Shown here: positions 8,702 to 17,700 of the stretch, one piece after another
Layout of the letters: every line of letters begins with the position of its first letter
Numbering within the stretch: the first letter of the stretch is position 1
Source: Kroppenstedtia eburnea
GTDB taxonomy: Bacteria > Bacillota > Bacilli > Thermoactinomycetales > DSM-45169
Direction: 5' to 3'
Assembly: GCF_013282215.1 (NCBI RefSeq)
Contig: NZ_CP048103.1
Location: 2,666,001 to 2,730,000 of the forward strand
Length of the DNA stretch: 64,000 nt
Notes under the pieces: model-generated
What the model was told of the DNA's origin: nothing
What the model saw: the letters and a program-made list of their open reading frames with translations, nothing else
The model's database searches: none
Program-made: the position numbers and the translations under genes

Positions 8702-9392
8702 TTTGCTGGCCAAAAACGTTGCCAATGCGAAAGAGATCATGGAAGCGACAGACGGCCGCGCTTTGATCGGGATCATGGTAAAGCATTTTCCATCGATCGA
8801 GGAAGCTGCCGAGACCATCCAAACCTTTCAAGATGAAGATATTCCGGTCTCGGTCGGATTGGGGGCCGGTGATCCCACACAATGGGAAAAAGTGGTCCAG
8901 GTATCCGTTCAGACGAAACCCGCCCATGTCAACCAGGTATTCCCCGCCGCCGGCTATACGTTGGCTTCCCTGCAAAGTGCCAACAGTGAACACACCATTG
9001 TAAATGCATTAATTGCACCAAGTGGAACACCCGGAAAAGTGTTTATCTGCACAGGACCTGCCAGCCGGCTGTATCGGGAACCGGTTTCCTGCGATCTGGC
9101 TGCGGCCATGCTGGCAGAGACCGGCGTTCAATCGGTCAAATTTTATCCCATTGAAGGAAAAAGGCGGTTGGATGAAGTGGCGGAAATGGTTAAAGCCGCG
9201 GTCCGCCATCAAATCCGCATCTTTGAGCCGACGGGTGGAATCGATCTGGATTCTTTACCGGATCTCGTGAAGGTATGTGCGCAACACGGCTCTGAACGAA
9301 TCATCCCCCACATCTACACGTCCATCGTGGACCGGGAAACGGGACGGACTCGCGTCGAAGATGTGAAAGCATTGTTTCAATCGGTTTTTTAG
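8685..9392 (+). CDS. dgaF: DgaF-type KDGP aldolase
   Basis: A 235-residue TIM-barrel class I aldolase of the family partnered with DgaE (EF_0839 type). SVKFYPIEGKRRLDE places a candidate Schiff-base lysine on a central strand, and IFEPTGGIDLDSL is a phosphate-binding glycine turn. The expected reaction splits 2-keto-3-deoxy-6-phosphogluconate into pyruvate and glyceraldehyde 3-phosphate in the cytosol, so the operon feeds lower glycolysis. It overlaps dgaE and closes the operon. A fragment of a foldback repeat begins 13 bp after its stop; no clear intrinsic terminator is visible. Confidence 0.88.
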   Translation: MNLQFNLLAKNVANAKEIMEATDGRALIGIMVKHFPSIEEAAETIQTFQDEDIPVSVGLGAGDPTQWEKVVQVSVQTKPAHVNQVFPAAGYTLASLQSANSEHTIVNALIAPSGTPGKVFICTGPASRLYREPVSCDLAAAMLAETGVQSVKFYPIEGKRRLDEVAEMVKAAVRHQIRIFEPTGGIDLDSLPDLVKVCAQHGSERIIPHIYTSIVDRETGRTRVEDVKALFQSVF

Positions 9393-9404
9393 CACCGGCT
9401 TGAC

Positions 9405-9450
9405 CAGAAGCGTTGTGATTTACTGCCTTTGAAGGCGGTCGGGATTGTGC
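9405..9450 (+). repeat. Fragment of the AGAAGCGTTGTGA foldback (MITE-like) family
   Basis: The left end CAGAAGCGTTGTGATTTA and the following GGCGGTCGGGATTG match the left ends of the full copies at 46045 and 55980. The match then stops, so this is a truncated copy. Confidence 0.75.
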
Positions 9451-9924
9451 ATCCGGTAAACGGAAGGACCGATCAAGTCTGTGAAAATGGAACTTGCCAT
9501 CCCCAAGGGGTCGCACCAACGGGTTGGCGCGTGGTTTCAAACAGAGGAGAACTCTCTTTTCCCCTGCCAGTTTTTGCGCCACCAACTGGACAAACCAGTG
9601 TGCGATAAACACCCGACGTCTGCCGAGATCATTTCCATCGTGAACGAACGTCTGATTGAGCAGGGTTGATCAGCATCAAATCTTCCATAATTGACAGGAC
9701 CTTCAATTGATTGAGCAATTTAGATATTTAGTGTTTAAACACTACTGCAGCACTGGCATCAAATGACAATTCGGCCCTCAAGCACCTCGGCCTCATCAAA
9801 ATATATGGACGGCGAACCGGCCCCCTTCGCATTAAAGAAGAAGGTCAGGTCCTTCCCGAAGGAGGAAATTTTACGGGGAAAACGAAAGGGATGAAGGGCA
9901 ACAGTCACCGAGCTCAGTTGTCTT
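9451..9924. other. Gene-poor, probably decayed DNA
   Basis: No reading frame here is convincing. A short plus-strand frame (9481-9669) and a minus-strand frame (9759-9950) lack recognisable motifs or good ribosome-binding sites. The minus-strand frame overlaps the end of a broken flavin reductase, so part of the stretch may be its shifted remainder. A perfect 16 bp palindrome lies at 9729-9744. Confidence 0.5.
9729..9744. promoter_or_regulatory. Perfect 16 bp palindrome, possible operator
   Basis: TAGTGTTTAAACACTA is a perfect inverted repeat in AT-rich DNA, the size and symmetry of a winged-helix repressor site. No intact gene lies next to it, so it may be a relic of a lost promoter. Confidence 0.4.
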
Positions 9925-10065
9925 TCACGGGAAGTTAGTCTCGGCCACACAGATCAATTCCGTTTCATAGCCTTTTTTTTGCAGCACTTTCGCGAACAGC
10001 TGGAGCACTCGCTTGGTCACTGATTCAGGGTTCATGCTACCGTTAATCAATACAATTTTCCCCAT
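9925..10065 (-). pseudogene. Truncated NADPH-dependent FMN reductase-like gene
   Basis: Forty-six codons encode MGKIVLINGSMNPESVTKRV and a following helix-strand pair, the N-terminal flavodoxin-like unit (LINGSxxxxS phosphate loop) of SsuE/YwqN-type NAD(P)H-FMN reductases, then stop with TGA. Members are normally about 180 residues. AGGAGAGACT precedes ATG, so the start is intact. The minus-strand frame just beyond (ending at 9759) could be shifted remnant, but I do not recognise it. Confidence 0.65.
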
Positions 10066-10270
10066 AGTCTCTCCTGATCAGATGATAGTAGTTTAGGATT
10101 TGATTCAGTAGGAACAAAACAATTGTAAAAATCGCCCTATACAAAATCGTGTAGCAACTACATCTTATCCCAAAAGAGGATGCATATCAACAACAAAATA
10201 GAGAAAAAATACCATCCACCGTTCAGCTGACCCCATGGCAATTATATTTACCCACAAATAACAAGTTGGT

Positions 10271-10365
10271 CTAAAAGTGTTGTGAAAGAGTGCTGGCCAG
10301 GTCGTCGGGATTTGAGTTTCAACTTGCGCCCTATGGGTATGACAGCCTTTTCACAACGCTTCTAA
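10271..10365. repeat. Short internally deleted foldback (MITE-like) copy
   Basis: The 95 bp element starts CTAAAAGTGTTGTGA and ends TCACAACGCTTCTAA, giving nearly matched terminal inverted repeats. The interior CTATGGGTATGACAGCC matches the right part of the copies at 46045 and 48341, so it is a deletion derivative. Nothing else is recognised between 10066 and 10500. Confidence 0.8.
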
Positions 10366-10507
10366 TTCTCTGCCCTCTACTTCCAGCAGTGAGATCTTTC
10401 AGTAAGGTCCCACTGTTTCCGTCCTCAACCGATTGGAGCAAAGGGAAGGAGCGAAAGGTTAGTGTGATTTCCACAACGCTTCCGGAATACCCTCCGGCAT
10501 AAGAGAA

Positions 10508-10526
10508 GCCGGGGGAATCCCGGCTG
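10508..10526 (-). terminator. Putative terminator after sigK
   Basis: AGCCGGGATTCCCCCGGCT folds into a seven-pair stem and is followed on the minus strand by TCTCTTATG, a weak T-rich tract, about 40 bp downstream of the sigK stop. Confidence 0.55.
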
Positions 10527-10564
10527 GTGAGTGAAAACTTTATTTACATTTGCTCTCCTTTCTT

Positions 10565-11266
10565 TCACTGGGAACCGACCCGGTAAAACTCGTGGAACAA
10601 CTTGATCAAGGCTCTTTTTTCTATGCGGGAGACATAGGAGCGGGAGATGCCCAGCTCTTTTGCGATTTCCCGCTGGGTCTTCTCCTTGCCGCCGGACAGG
10701 CCGAACCGGTTCCGGATCACATCCTGTTCCCGTTCGTCCAGAATGTGCAGATAACCGTAGATTTTGCTCTTTTCGATCTTCAACTGAACCGTCTCCACAA
10801 TTTCATCCCGATCCGTCCCCAACACATCGATCAGGGTGATTTCATTCCCTTCCTTGTCGGTTCCGATCGGATCATGGAGGGAGACGTCTTTTCTGGCTTT
10901 TTTCAGGGATCTGAGGTGCATCAGAATCTCGTTTTCAATACAGCGGGCGGCATAGGTGGCCAGCTTGGTTCCTTTGTTGGGCTGGTAGGACTCGATCGCT
11001 TTGATCAAGCCGATTGTGCCGATGGAGATCAAGTCTTCGTTGTCCTCACTGGTGTTTTCAAACTTTTTCACGATGTGGGCCACCAGGCGCAGGTTATGTT
11101 CAATCAGGATGTTGCGGGCTTCCTTGTCACCCCCGGCCATCTGCTTGAGATACTTTTCCTCCTCTTTTTCGTTCAGGGGCTGGGGAAAAGCATTGTTCTT
11201 GATGTACGCGACGAAGAGGGTCACTTCACGGAACAATAAAGCAAGGGTCGTGAACAAACCGGGCAT
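10565..11266 (-). CDS. sigK: RNA polymerase sporulation sigma factor K (pro-sigma-K)
   Basis: A 233-residue sigma-70 family protein. Region 2 ([21 protein letters not shown], then [17 protein letters not shown]) is typical of the mother-cell sporulation factors; region 4 ends with the helix-turn-helix [25 protein letters not shown]. The first twenty residues are hydrophobic ([19 protein letters not shown]) and match the membrane-associated pro-sequence that SpoIVFB removes in Bacillus. Sigma K drives late mother-cell genes for coat and spore release. The gene is continuous, with no skin-type intervening element, so control must rest on transcription and pro-sequence processing. Confidence 0.95.
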   Translation of the reverse strand: MPGLFTTLALLFREVTLFVAYIKNNAFPQPLNEKEEEKYLKQMAGGDKEARNILIEHNLRLVAHIVKKFENTSEDNEDLISIGTIGLIKAIESYQPNKGTKLATYAARCIENEILMHLRSLKKARKDVSLHDPIGTDKEGNEITLIDVLGTDRDEIVETVQLKIEKSKIYGYLHILDEREQDVIRNRFGLSGGKEKTQREIAKELGISRSYVSRIEKRALIKLFHEFYRVGSQ

Positions 11267-11822
11267 GCCGCCGTCACCTCCGCTCTTGCTTTCCGAAAAC
11301 AGGGTGCTATCAGCATATGAGCAGTATGGAAGGCGCGTGCCTGTACGGAAGAAAATGGTCCCAAAGAAAACTGAGGCCCTTTAAAAGGGGTTCTCTCTCG
11401 TGATCATCCCTTCCCTTACATCTCCCGGAGTTTTCTCCATCCCGGCCGATTCTCCCCTGAAATCCCTTCATCGACCTATTCAATCGCCTCGTCCGTTCTT
11501 GCTTTCTTCCGACAATCCCCGATCCCTTGATGCTGTAATCCCCATAGAACCCTGCCACTCTTTCACTTCTTCCTCCTGTACAAGGATAGCATAGCAAGTC
11601 CGACTAATTTTGTAAGAAGAATCACCTTCGTTGATTTTCAGATACATCTATGCATCACCCGGAAAAGGGTATGCAAATACCGCATGTCTGCTTTCCAATG
11701 GCACCGCGCCTATCAGGGCGTTTTATATCCTAATCCCTTATTCAGTAAAAGGATATTTCTAATTTTTCGTATTTCAGTTAAAATAAAGTGGACAAACGAA
11801 TAATTAGAAAAGGTGGGTAATA
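11267..11822. other. Intergenic stretch upstream of sigK and of the TPR regulator
   Basis: Frames at 11310-11597 and 11400-11594 are antisense shadows without motifs or ribosome-binding sites. The last 100 bp are AT-rich and include CAGTTAAAATAAAG, a plausible -10 region, and AAAGGTGGGTAATAATG, the start site of the next gene. I see no RNA gene. Confidence 0.5.
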
Positions 11823-13159
11823 ATGAAAACAACAGATATCCATGAACTTGGTGAAGTGATCCGACAAGAGCGAAAAAGGCAAGGGCTTCGACTGGAAGAT
11901 TTGGCCGATGAGAACATCTCCCCAGCCACGATCAGCAACATCGAACGTGGCGCCTCACACGTTCGCTATGAGAAAGCGCAGTATCTCCTCGACAAACTGG
12001 GGCTCAAGCTGGAAGATATTCCGCACTTGTTGTTGCAAGAAAGGGACAGGCTGTTGGAGCTACAGAGACAAGCCCGCAAGATTGAGTCCATGATCGTGGT
12101 CGGCAATGTAGAGATAGCCAGGGAGTTACTGGATCACATCGAAGTAGACGATAAACATCCCTTGGCGGCCACCTTTCACTTTCATCGTGGCCAGCTCCAT
12201 ATCACTCAGAAGAACTGGAGACGAGCGGAGTCTGCCTTGCATCATGCGATTCACTTATCCAACGTGGTCAAACAAACCAGCAACGTGGAAGCAGCCGCAT
12301 TCCAGGCCTCAGCTTTGTCCACTATGAGCAGAATGATTTAGAGACTGCACTGAAATTTATCGAAAGCGGAATTGCTGCCTTTCAGTCCGACGGCGAACGC
12401 AAACAAGTCTACTTCGGCCTTCAGCGGAACAAGGCCATCTATCTGGAACGATTGGGAAGGACCGCAGAGAGTATGCGGGTCGTTCAAGATATCTGGCCTC
12501 AACTGTCACAATGTACAGATATCGAAACAAAATTGACCTTCTACTGGCTCCGGGCGGAGCTGTTGCGACGCCTGGGAATGTTTGATGAAGCGCTTGATTT
12601 TGCCTACATCGGCGAAGACTTGGCACGTCAGAATAAAAGTCACTTTTCCATGTTTACGTTCTGGACCGTCCTCGGAACCGTCTATATGCAACGGAATCAA
12701 ATGGAACAAGCCGAGTCTTGTTTCCAGACTGCGCTGTCGTTGAAAGACAAACTGAGTGTGACGGAGCAAAAAAGTCTGAATACAGCCTATGCTCGTTTTG
12801 CGATTCTCCAACAGCAACAGCAACAGAAACGGATTCCCGAAGCACTGGAACTGATTGACGAATCCATCCAAAGCGCAAAGGAGCATCAGGACGAACCTCA
12901 CTTGATTCAGTCCTTGGCCATCAAGGGAAATATTTTGAAAGCACAAGGAAAAGACAGGGAAGCTGGCGAAATGTATAAGAAAGCATTGACGCTCGCTCAA
13001 AAACACCAGGACAGAAAAAGAGAAGCTCGCTTGCTGTTCCGTTTGGCAGAATGCTATGAGAATGTGGACGAACAGGCATTTGAGACGGCTTCTCGGGATC
13101 TCTTCCATGCGCAAAAACGCCTGGAGAAAGAAAGGAGTTTGTTGGATGAGGAACTCTAA
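11823..13159 (+). pseudogene. XRE-family TPR regulator (RNPP type), interrupted by one frameshift
   Basis: The first frame (11823-12341) has a helix-turn-helix of the XRE family (residues 8-62, LRLEDLADENISPATISNIERG) and the start of a TPR array. At 12320 the sequence reads GTCCACTATGAG; one more C would continue the frame as HYEQNDLETALKF and join the second part, which runs to 13159 with about five more TPR-like helix pairs. A restored product of about 445 residues resembles PlcR/NprR/Rap-type peptide-sensing proteins. The lesion could be a real mutation or a sequencing error in a C run. The next gene encodes a candidate signal peptide. Confidence 0.8.
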
Positions 13160-13286
13160 GTTTTCACGAGCGATAGTTGCACTGGCTTTAGTTTCGATCT
13201 TTGCGTTAGGTACGGTGTTTGTCCCGGATTCGATCTCGATTGCTTCAAACCAAACGGTGAACTCCGACCAACCCGGCCCGTGGTAA
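13146..13286 (+). CDS. Short exported peptide, candidate quorum-sensing pro-peptide
   Basis: Forty-six codons overlap the end of the TPR regulator by 14 bp in another frame. The product begins MRNSKFSR, continues with a hydrophobic core (IVALALVSIFALGTVFV, about residues 9-25), and ends SDQPGPW after a short polar linker. This is the layout of Phr/NprX/PapR precursors: signal sequence, linker and a short C-terminal signal that is trimmed outside and re-imported. AGAAAGGAG lies about seven bases before ATG. A cognate pair with the upstream regulator is inferred from overlap and design; the mature peptide ends are not known. The same frame stays open after the stop to 13463, without a known domain. 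Confidence 0.75.
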   Translation: MRNSKFSRAIVALALVSIFALGTVFVPDSISIASNQTVNSDQPGPW

Positions 13287-13482
13287 ACCGAGTTGTATCC
13301 CGACTGGAAACGCAAAACCTTCCCAGGAACCAAGCAGTTCGTAAACGGTGTAAATGGTGATACCAAGAAGTTGTTGCTTACGAATTTTGGACTTCAGAAC
13401 AACCTGGACCACTTTGATACTAAGCTGCTTTCACAAACGAAAAAGGCGATCCCTGGAGCGTAGGACCGCCTGGGTAAAGTCG

Positions 13483-13516
13483 AGCTGGCTCCCTTAACGT
13501 ACAGAGAGCCAGCTTT
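13483..13516 (+). terminator. Intrinsic terminator
   Basis: AGCTGGCTC and GAGCCAGCT form a nine-pair stem followed by TTTTCT. It lies downstream of the TPR regulator and peptide gene. Confidence 0.75.
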
Positions 13517-13604
13517 TCTATGCCCAAAATGTGTCAACAATGGCCGCAGCCAAGTAAGGCATCATCTGTCAGCCGATGAAGACCAGGATATGACCGCCCT
13601 GTTA

Positions 13605-14633
13605 TCATCCCTCTCCCCATCGATTCGTCCTTTTAAACAACAGATAGATGAAATAAGGGGCACCAATCATCGACACGATCACTCCGGCAGGGATCCCCTC
13701 CGGGGCGACCATGTTTCGTCCGATGGTATCCGCCACCAGCAATAACCAGCCCCCGAGCAACAGACAGAGGGGCAGATACAATTGTGTCCGGTGTCCGATG
13801 ACAGCTTTGGCCAAATGGGGCGCCATCAGTCCGACAAAGGCGATGCCTCCCGTCACAGATGTCGCCGCAGCTGCCAAGGCGACGGCAGCGAGCAGGAGGA
13901 GGAGGCGTTCCCGGTTCATCTGAAGTCCCACTCCAATCGCCACCGGTTCATCCATGGAGAGGAGATTCAGTTGATTCGATTTGATCCAGACAAATGGAAT
14001 CAAGATCAAGAGCCATGGCAAAATCGCCCACACAAAGGGCCAATCCACTCCCCAAACGGATCCGGCCAGCCATTTCGCGATAAAATCAACCTTTTCCCGT
14101 TCCGCTGAGGAAATGAGGATGATCATCGCCCCTGAGAGCGTGGTGGAAAGTCCCACCCCAATCAAAATCAGACGGATCGGTTGCAATCCTGTACGTCTTT
14201 CGTAAGCCAACACATAAATGAGTGAGGCCGTCACAAGAGCCCCCACAAAAGCGATGAATGGAATGGCATAGACAAAGTTTCCCACCTCCAGCGGGGAAAA
14301 CAGGAAGAAGACGGCGATCGCAACACCGGCCCCCGAGTTAATGCCGATCATCCCCGGATCCGCTAAATCGTTGCGAGCAACTGATTGCAAGACCCCACCG
14401 GACAAGGCAAGGGCCATTCCAGCCAACAGTGTGATCAGGAGCCTGGGGAGACGAATGGAAAAGAGAATGAACTCTTCTTTAAAGCTTCCTTGACCGATCA
14501 GGGTTGGAAGCAGACGATCATAGGATAACGAAGCGGTCCCCCACCCCATGCCGATCACCGTGGTGAAGACAATCAGAGCAAACAGCATATATATCCAACG
14601 TTTTTGCTTGCGTCGAGTGGAAGTTGGGATCAC
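13605..14633 (-). CDS. FecCD-family siderophore ABC transporter permease
   Basis: A 342-residue permease with about nine to ten membrane segments and FecCD motifs: RLPRLLITLLAGMALALSGGVLQ near residue 50, NDLADPGMIGINSGAG, and VTGGIAFVGLMAPHLAK near the C-terminus that contacts the ATPase. With the preceding permease it should form the heterodimeric channel of a Fe3+-siderophore importer. It overlaps the upstream permease gene by four bases (ATGA) and is the last gene of the operon; no strong terminator is apparent before 13600. Confidence 0.93.
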   Translation of the reverse strand: MIPTSTRRKQKRWIYMLFALIVFTTVIGMGWGTASLSYDRLLPTLIGQGSFKEEFILFSIRLPRLLITLLAGMALALSGGVLQSVARNDLADPGMIGINSGAGVAIAVFFLFSPLEVGNFVYAIPFIAFVGALVTASLIYVLAYERRTGLQPIRLILIGVGLSTTLSGAMIILISSAEREKVDFIAKWLAGSVWGVDWPFVWAILPWLLILIPFVWIKSNQLNLLSMDEPVAIGVGLQMNRERLLLLLAAVALAAAATSVTGGIAFVGLMAPHLAKAVIGHRTQLYLPLCLLLGGWLLLVADTIGRNMVAPEGIPAGVIVSMIGAPYFIYLLFKRTNRWGEG

Positions 14634-15619
14634 GGGAACGATTGACCCCCTTTACGGACAATGACGAGAAAGAAGGGAAGTCCGATCATGGCCATGATCG
14701 CCACCACCGGAGTTTCATACGGAGCCTGGATCGTCCGTCCAAGTGTGTCCGCAAGCAACATAAAGGTGGCCCCGATGATGGCAGCGGATGGGATGATCAG
14801 ACGATAATCCGCTCCCACGACGGCTCGTACCATATGGGGTACCACCAAGCCAACAAACACCATGTTTCCAGCCAATGAAACAGACGCTCCTGCCAATAAA
14901 ATGGTGATGATCAAGAGAATCCCTTTGATGTGTTGCGTGTTTTGTCCAAGACCGACTGCAACCTCTTCATTTAAACTGAGAATGGTCAACTGACGCGAAA
15001 AGTAAAGCGCCGCAAGGAGCCCGATGAAGATGACCGGCATCACCCACAAGAGCTGATTCCACGTGGTTCCGATCAATCCGCCGGCTGTCCACATCGATAC
15101 GTCTTTCGAAATTTTGAAAATGAGGGCGGTCCCCTCTGCAACCGCAAATAAAAATGTTGAAACGGCCGCCCCTGCCAAAACAAGGCGAAAGGGTGAAGAG
15201 CCCCCTCCCAATCCAAAGACGATCAACGAACCCATTCCGGCTCCGATGAAACAAGCAATCATGATCCCGAAATAGTCAAGGCCCGGAAGGAATGCCATTG
15301 CAATGGCCAAGGCGGCATTTGCACCCGCCGTGAGACCGAGCAGTCCCGGATCGGCGAGGGGATTTCGTGTCATGCCCTGCATAATGGCCCCCGACACGGC
15401 CAAAGCGGCACCGACCCCGATGGCAGCGACTTCCCGGGGGAAGCGGATCTCGCGCAGGATGTTCATTTTTTGGTTCGTTTCAGAAGAAGTGAGCGCCAGC
15501 CAGACATCCCGTACCGACGTATCTGCTGCTCCCCACACCATCGCTCCGAGAAACATGAGCACAAACAGCAGGAGAAAGCCACAAAATAAAACAGGGAAAA
15601 CCCATGTTCTCGAATTCAT
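14630..15619 (-). CDS. FecCD-family siderophore ABC transporter permease
   Basis: The first of two permeases, about 329 residues, with REIRFPREVAAIGVGAALAVSGAIMQG and NPLADPGLLGLTAGAN near the N-terminal half and AGNMVFVGLVVPHMVRAVVG in the ATPase-contact loop. The frame is open to a TTG at 15640; the ATG at 15619 is placed better as MNSRTWVFPVLFC starts directly with the first membrane segment, and AAAGGGG lies 12 bases upstream. The role is transport of Fe3+-siderophore across the membrane with the binding lipoprotein encoded upstream. Confidence 0.92.
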   Translation of the reverse strand: MNSRTWVFPVLFCGFLLLFVLMFLGAMVWGAADTSVRDVWLALTSSETNQKMNILREIRFPREVAAIGVGAALAVSGAIMQGMTRNPLADPGLLGLTAGANAALAIAMAFLPGLDYFGIMIACFIGAGMGSLIVFGLGGGSSPFRLVLAGAAVSTFLFAVAEGTALIFKISKDVSMWTAGGLIGTTWNQLLWVMPVIFIGLLAALYFSRQLTILSLNEEVAVGLGQNTQHIKGILLIITILLAGASVSLAGNMVFVGLVVPHMVRAVVGADYRLIIPSAAIIGATFMLLADTLGRTIQAPYETPVVAIMAMIGLPFFLVIVRKGGQSFP

Positions 15620-15681
15620 GAACCATTGTTCCCCTTTCAAGCGACGTTCAAGAAAAAAACGGGGAATGGCGTATCCCCTGA

Positions 15682-16611
15682 TTACCCGTCTTCTTCTTCT
15701 GATTTACCGAGAAACTTCTCTTTGAAGAATTCCAGCTGATAGTCCAGCGTAAGTGGATCGTTGAAAAAGAACTCCTTCGCGTTCACCACGAAGGCACGAC
15801 CTTTTTTCACCGCCGGAATGCTTTGATACGCCCTGGTTTTCATATACGAGTTGTCGGTATCATCATACTTGCTGATGATGAGATAGTCTCCGGCAAACTG
15901 AGGAAGCACTTCCGGAGACAGCGCATGATATCCGGATTTCAGTGCTTTTTCCTTCACTTTTTTCGGCAGTTTCAATCCCATCGCCTGGTATAGAACCTCT
16001 GTGCCCCGTCCCCAGTTGTTACCGAAAACGTAGAGCTGCTTGTCATAGTTTTCAATGACGGAAACCGTCGCATCCTCACCGATCCGGTCTTTGATTTCCT
16101 GACCGGTTTGCTTGGCCCGTTCCTTGAAGTCTTCCACCCATGCAGTTGCTTCTTTTTCTTTATTGAGCAATTTGCCGATTTCGATATGTTGCTGAAGATA
16201 GTCCAGCTTGTTATATGTGAATGTCACAGTGGGAGCTATTTTTTTTAATTTATCGACGTTTTTCGTGTTTGAGAGACCGATAATCAAGTCCGGTTGGAGT
16301 TCGATGATTTTTTCGAGGTTTTCATCAGATACTTCGGGCACGTCTTTCAACTGTTTTTCCCACCGCGGATTCATCCGGGCCCACGGGTCGACACCGACCA
16401 GGTTGACATCCAACGCCATGACGTTGCCGGTAAATGATCCGAGGACGACCACCCGTTTCGGATGGGCGGGCACCTCGACGGGACCATTTTCAGATTGATA
16501 GATGACGGTTTTTTTTGATCCCTTCGCTTCTTCAGAACTTTGCCCCTGGTGACTGCAAGCGCCGGCAATCAGCAAGAGAGGCAGCAACATGGGAATGAGC
16601 CATTTCTTCAT
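15682..16611 (-). CDS. Iron-siderophore binding lipoprotein (FhuD/YxeB-like)
   Basis: A 309-residue class III substrate-binding protein. The signal peptide LLPLLLIAGACSHQG has a lipobox (AGAC) with the lipidated cysteine at residue 19. PKRVVVLGSFTGNVMALDVNLVGVD and LQPDLIIGLS form the first lobe, and YVFGNNWGRGTEVLYQAMGL is typical of hydroxamate-siderophore binders such as FhuD. It captures ferric siderophore outside the membrane. GGAGAAGG precedes ATG. The gene starts inside the end of the ATPase gene (80 bp overlap), so the two are translationally linked. The exact siderophore is inferred only to class level. Confidence 0.9.
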   Translation of the reverse strand: MKKWLIPMLLPLLLIAGACSHQGQSSEEAKGSKKTVIYQSENGPVEVPAHPKRVVVLGSFTGNVMALDVNLVGVDPWARMNPRWEKQLKDVPEVSDENLEKIIELQPDLIIGLSNTKNVDKLKKIAPTVTFTYNKLDYLQQHIEIGKLLNKEKEATAWVEDFKERAKQTGQEIKDRIGEDATVSVIENYDKQLYVFGNNWGRGTEVLYQAMGLKLPKKVKEKALKSGYHALSPEVLPQFAGDYLIISKYDDTDNSYMKTRAYQSIPAVKKGRAFVVNAKEFFFNDPLTLDYQLEFFKEKFLGKSEEEDG

Positions 16612-17422
16612 TCGGTTGACCTTCTCCTTTGATCAAGTTGTAAGTGAGACAGATCGGTCTGTCTGTACGCGGATCCCGATCGATGACCGCGTCGATTTGG
16701 AAGACTTCACGCAGCACACCGGGGGTGATCACCTCTTCACAAGATCCCGCCCGGACAATCTGACCCTGTTTCATCGCAATGATGTAATCGGCAAAGCGTG
16801 CTGCTTGATTGAGGTCATGAAGGACCATGATGATGGTGCGACCCTGCTCACGGTTCAGTTTTTGCAGCAACTCCAACACTTCCAATTGATGAGCCAAATC
16901 GAGATAGGTCGTTGGTTCATCCAAAAAAATAATATCGGTCTCCTGAGCCAAAGCCATCGCAATCCAAACCCGTTGCCGCTGACCTCCCGACAATGCGTCC
17001 ACAGGGCGGTGTTTAAATCCCATCGTACCAGTCACTTCCAGAGCCCAGTCGATCACTTCAACATCCCGTTTGGTCCATCGACCCCAGCCTCTTTGATAAG
17101 GAAAACGACCATAAGAGACGAGCTCCGCAACGCTTAACCCCTTTGCACCCTCCGGTGTTTGTGGCAATATCGCCATGTTTTGCGCGATCGTTTTGGTATG
17201 TTCACGCGCAATGTCGGCACCGTCCAACCAGACGACCCCGGAATGCGGGGAGATGATACGTGTCATCGCTTTCAGCAGCGTGGACTTACCACAGCCGTTT
17301 GCGCCGATGATGGTCGTAATTTTTCCATCGGGAATGACCACACTCAAATTCCGGACAATCAGATGATCGCCATATCCGATGTCCAAACCCTCGGTATGTA
17401 GTCGATACCTTTCCGCTCCCAT
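16532..17422 (-). CDS. Siderophore ABC transporter ATP-binding protein (FecE type)
   Basis: A 296-residue ATPase with Walker A GANGCGKSTLL, the ABC signature LSGGQRQRVWIAMAL, Walker B TDIIFLDEPTTYLD and the switch histidine in MVLHDLNQA. It powers the FecCD permeases. The frame is open to an ATG at 17467, but the ATG at 17422 (MGAERYRLHTEG) follows AAGGGGTGGGGTG and lies downstream of the Fur box, so it is preferred. The last 27 codons run into the binding-protein gene, longer than needed for the fold; the extra tail is probably a by-product of the overlap. Confidence 0.92.
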   Translation of the reverse strand: MGAERYRLHTEGLDIGYGDHLIVRNLSVVIPDGKITTIIGANGCGKSTLLKAMTRIISPHSGVVWLDGADIAREHTKTIAQNMAILPQTPEGAKGLSVAELVSYGRFPYQRGWGRWTKRDVEVIDWALEVTGTMGFKHRPVDALSGGQRQRVWIAMALAQETDIIFLDEPTTYLDLAHQLEVLELLQKLNREQGRTIIMVLHDLNQAARFADYIIAMKQGQIVRAGSCEEVITPGVLREVFQIDAVIDRDPRTDRPICLTYNLIKGEGQPNEEMAHSHVAASLADCRRLQSPGAKF

Positions 17423-17439
17423 CACCCCACCCCTTAATA

Positions 17440-17454
17440 TGATAATGATTCTCA
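17440..17454 (-). promoter_or_regulatory. Fur box of the siderophore transporter operon
   Basis: On the minus strand TGAGAATCATTATCA fits the 7-1-7 Fur consensus TGATAATNATTATCA with one mismatch. It sits 18 bp before the ATPase start, where Fur-iron would block transcription when iron is sufficient. Confidence 0.88.
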
Positions 17455-17700
17455 ATATCGTTATCACTATAGCAAGGAGTTGATGATCCTGTCAACTCAC
17501 GAATCAGACCCCAAACCGAATTTGATTCCGTAACCCTCCTGATCCCAAGAGGGTCGTGCCACCCTTTTCCTACACATGTCTCTGTTTTCAGGCTTGCTTT
17601 GGCCTCCAAACCGTCCTTCGCGCAAAAATTCCACGTCTGTCCGCTCTGCCTCCATCCCTTTGCAAAAAACACGAAAAACCTGTATAGTCAATGAAGTAAA

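Noticed and set aside
9481-9669. A 62-codon plus-strand frame between dgaF and the broken reductase
   Set aside because: It has no good ribosome-binding site and no recognisable motif; the opposite strand is equally open, so coding cannot be supported.
10565-11266. A skin-like intervening element in sigK
   Set aside because: The gene is continuous from pro-sequence to region 4.
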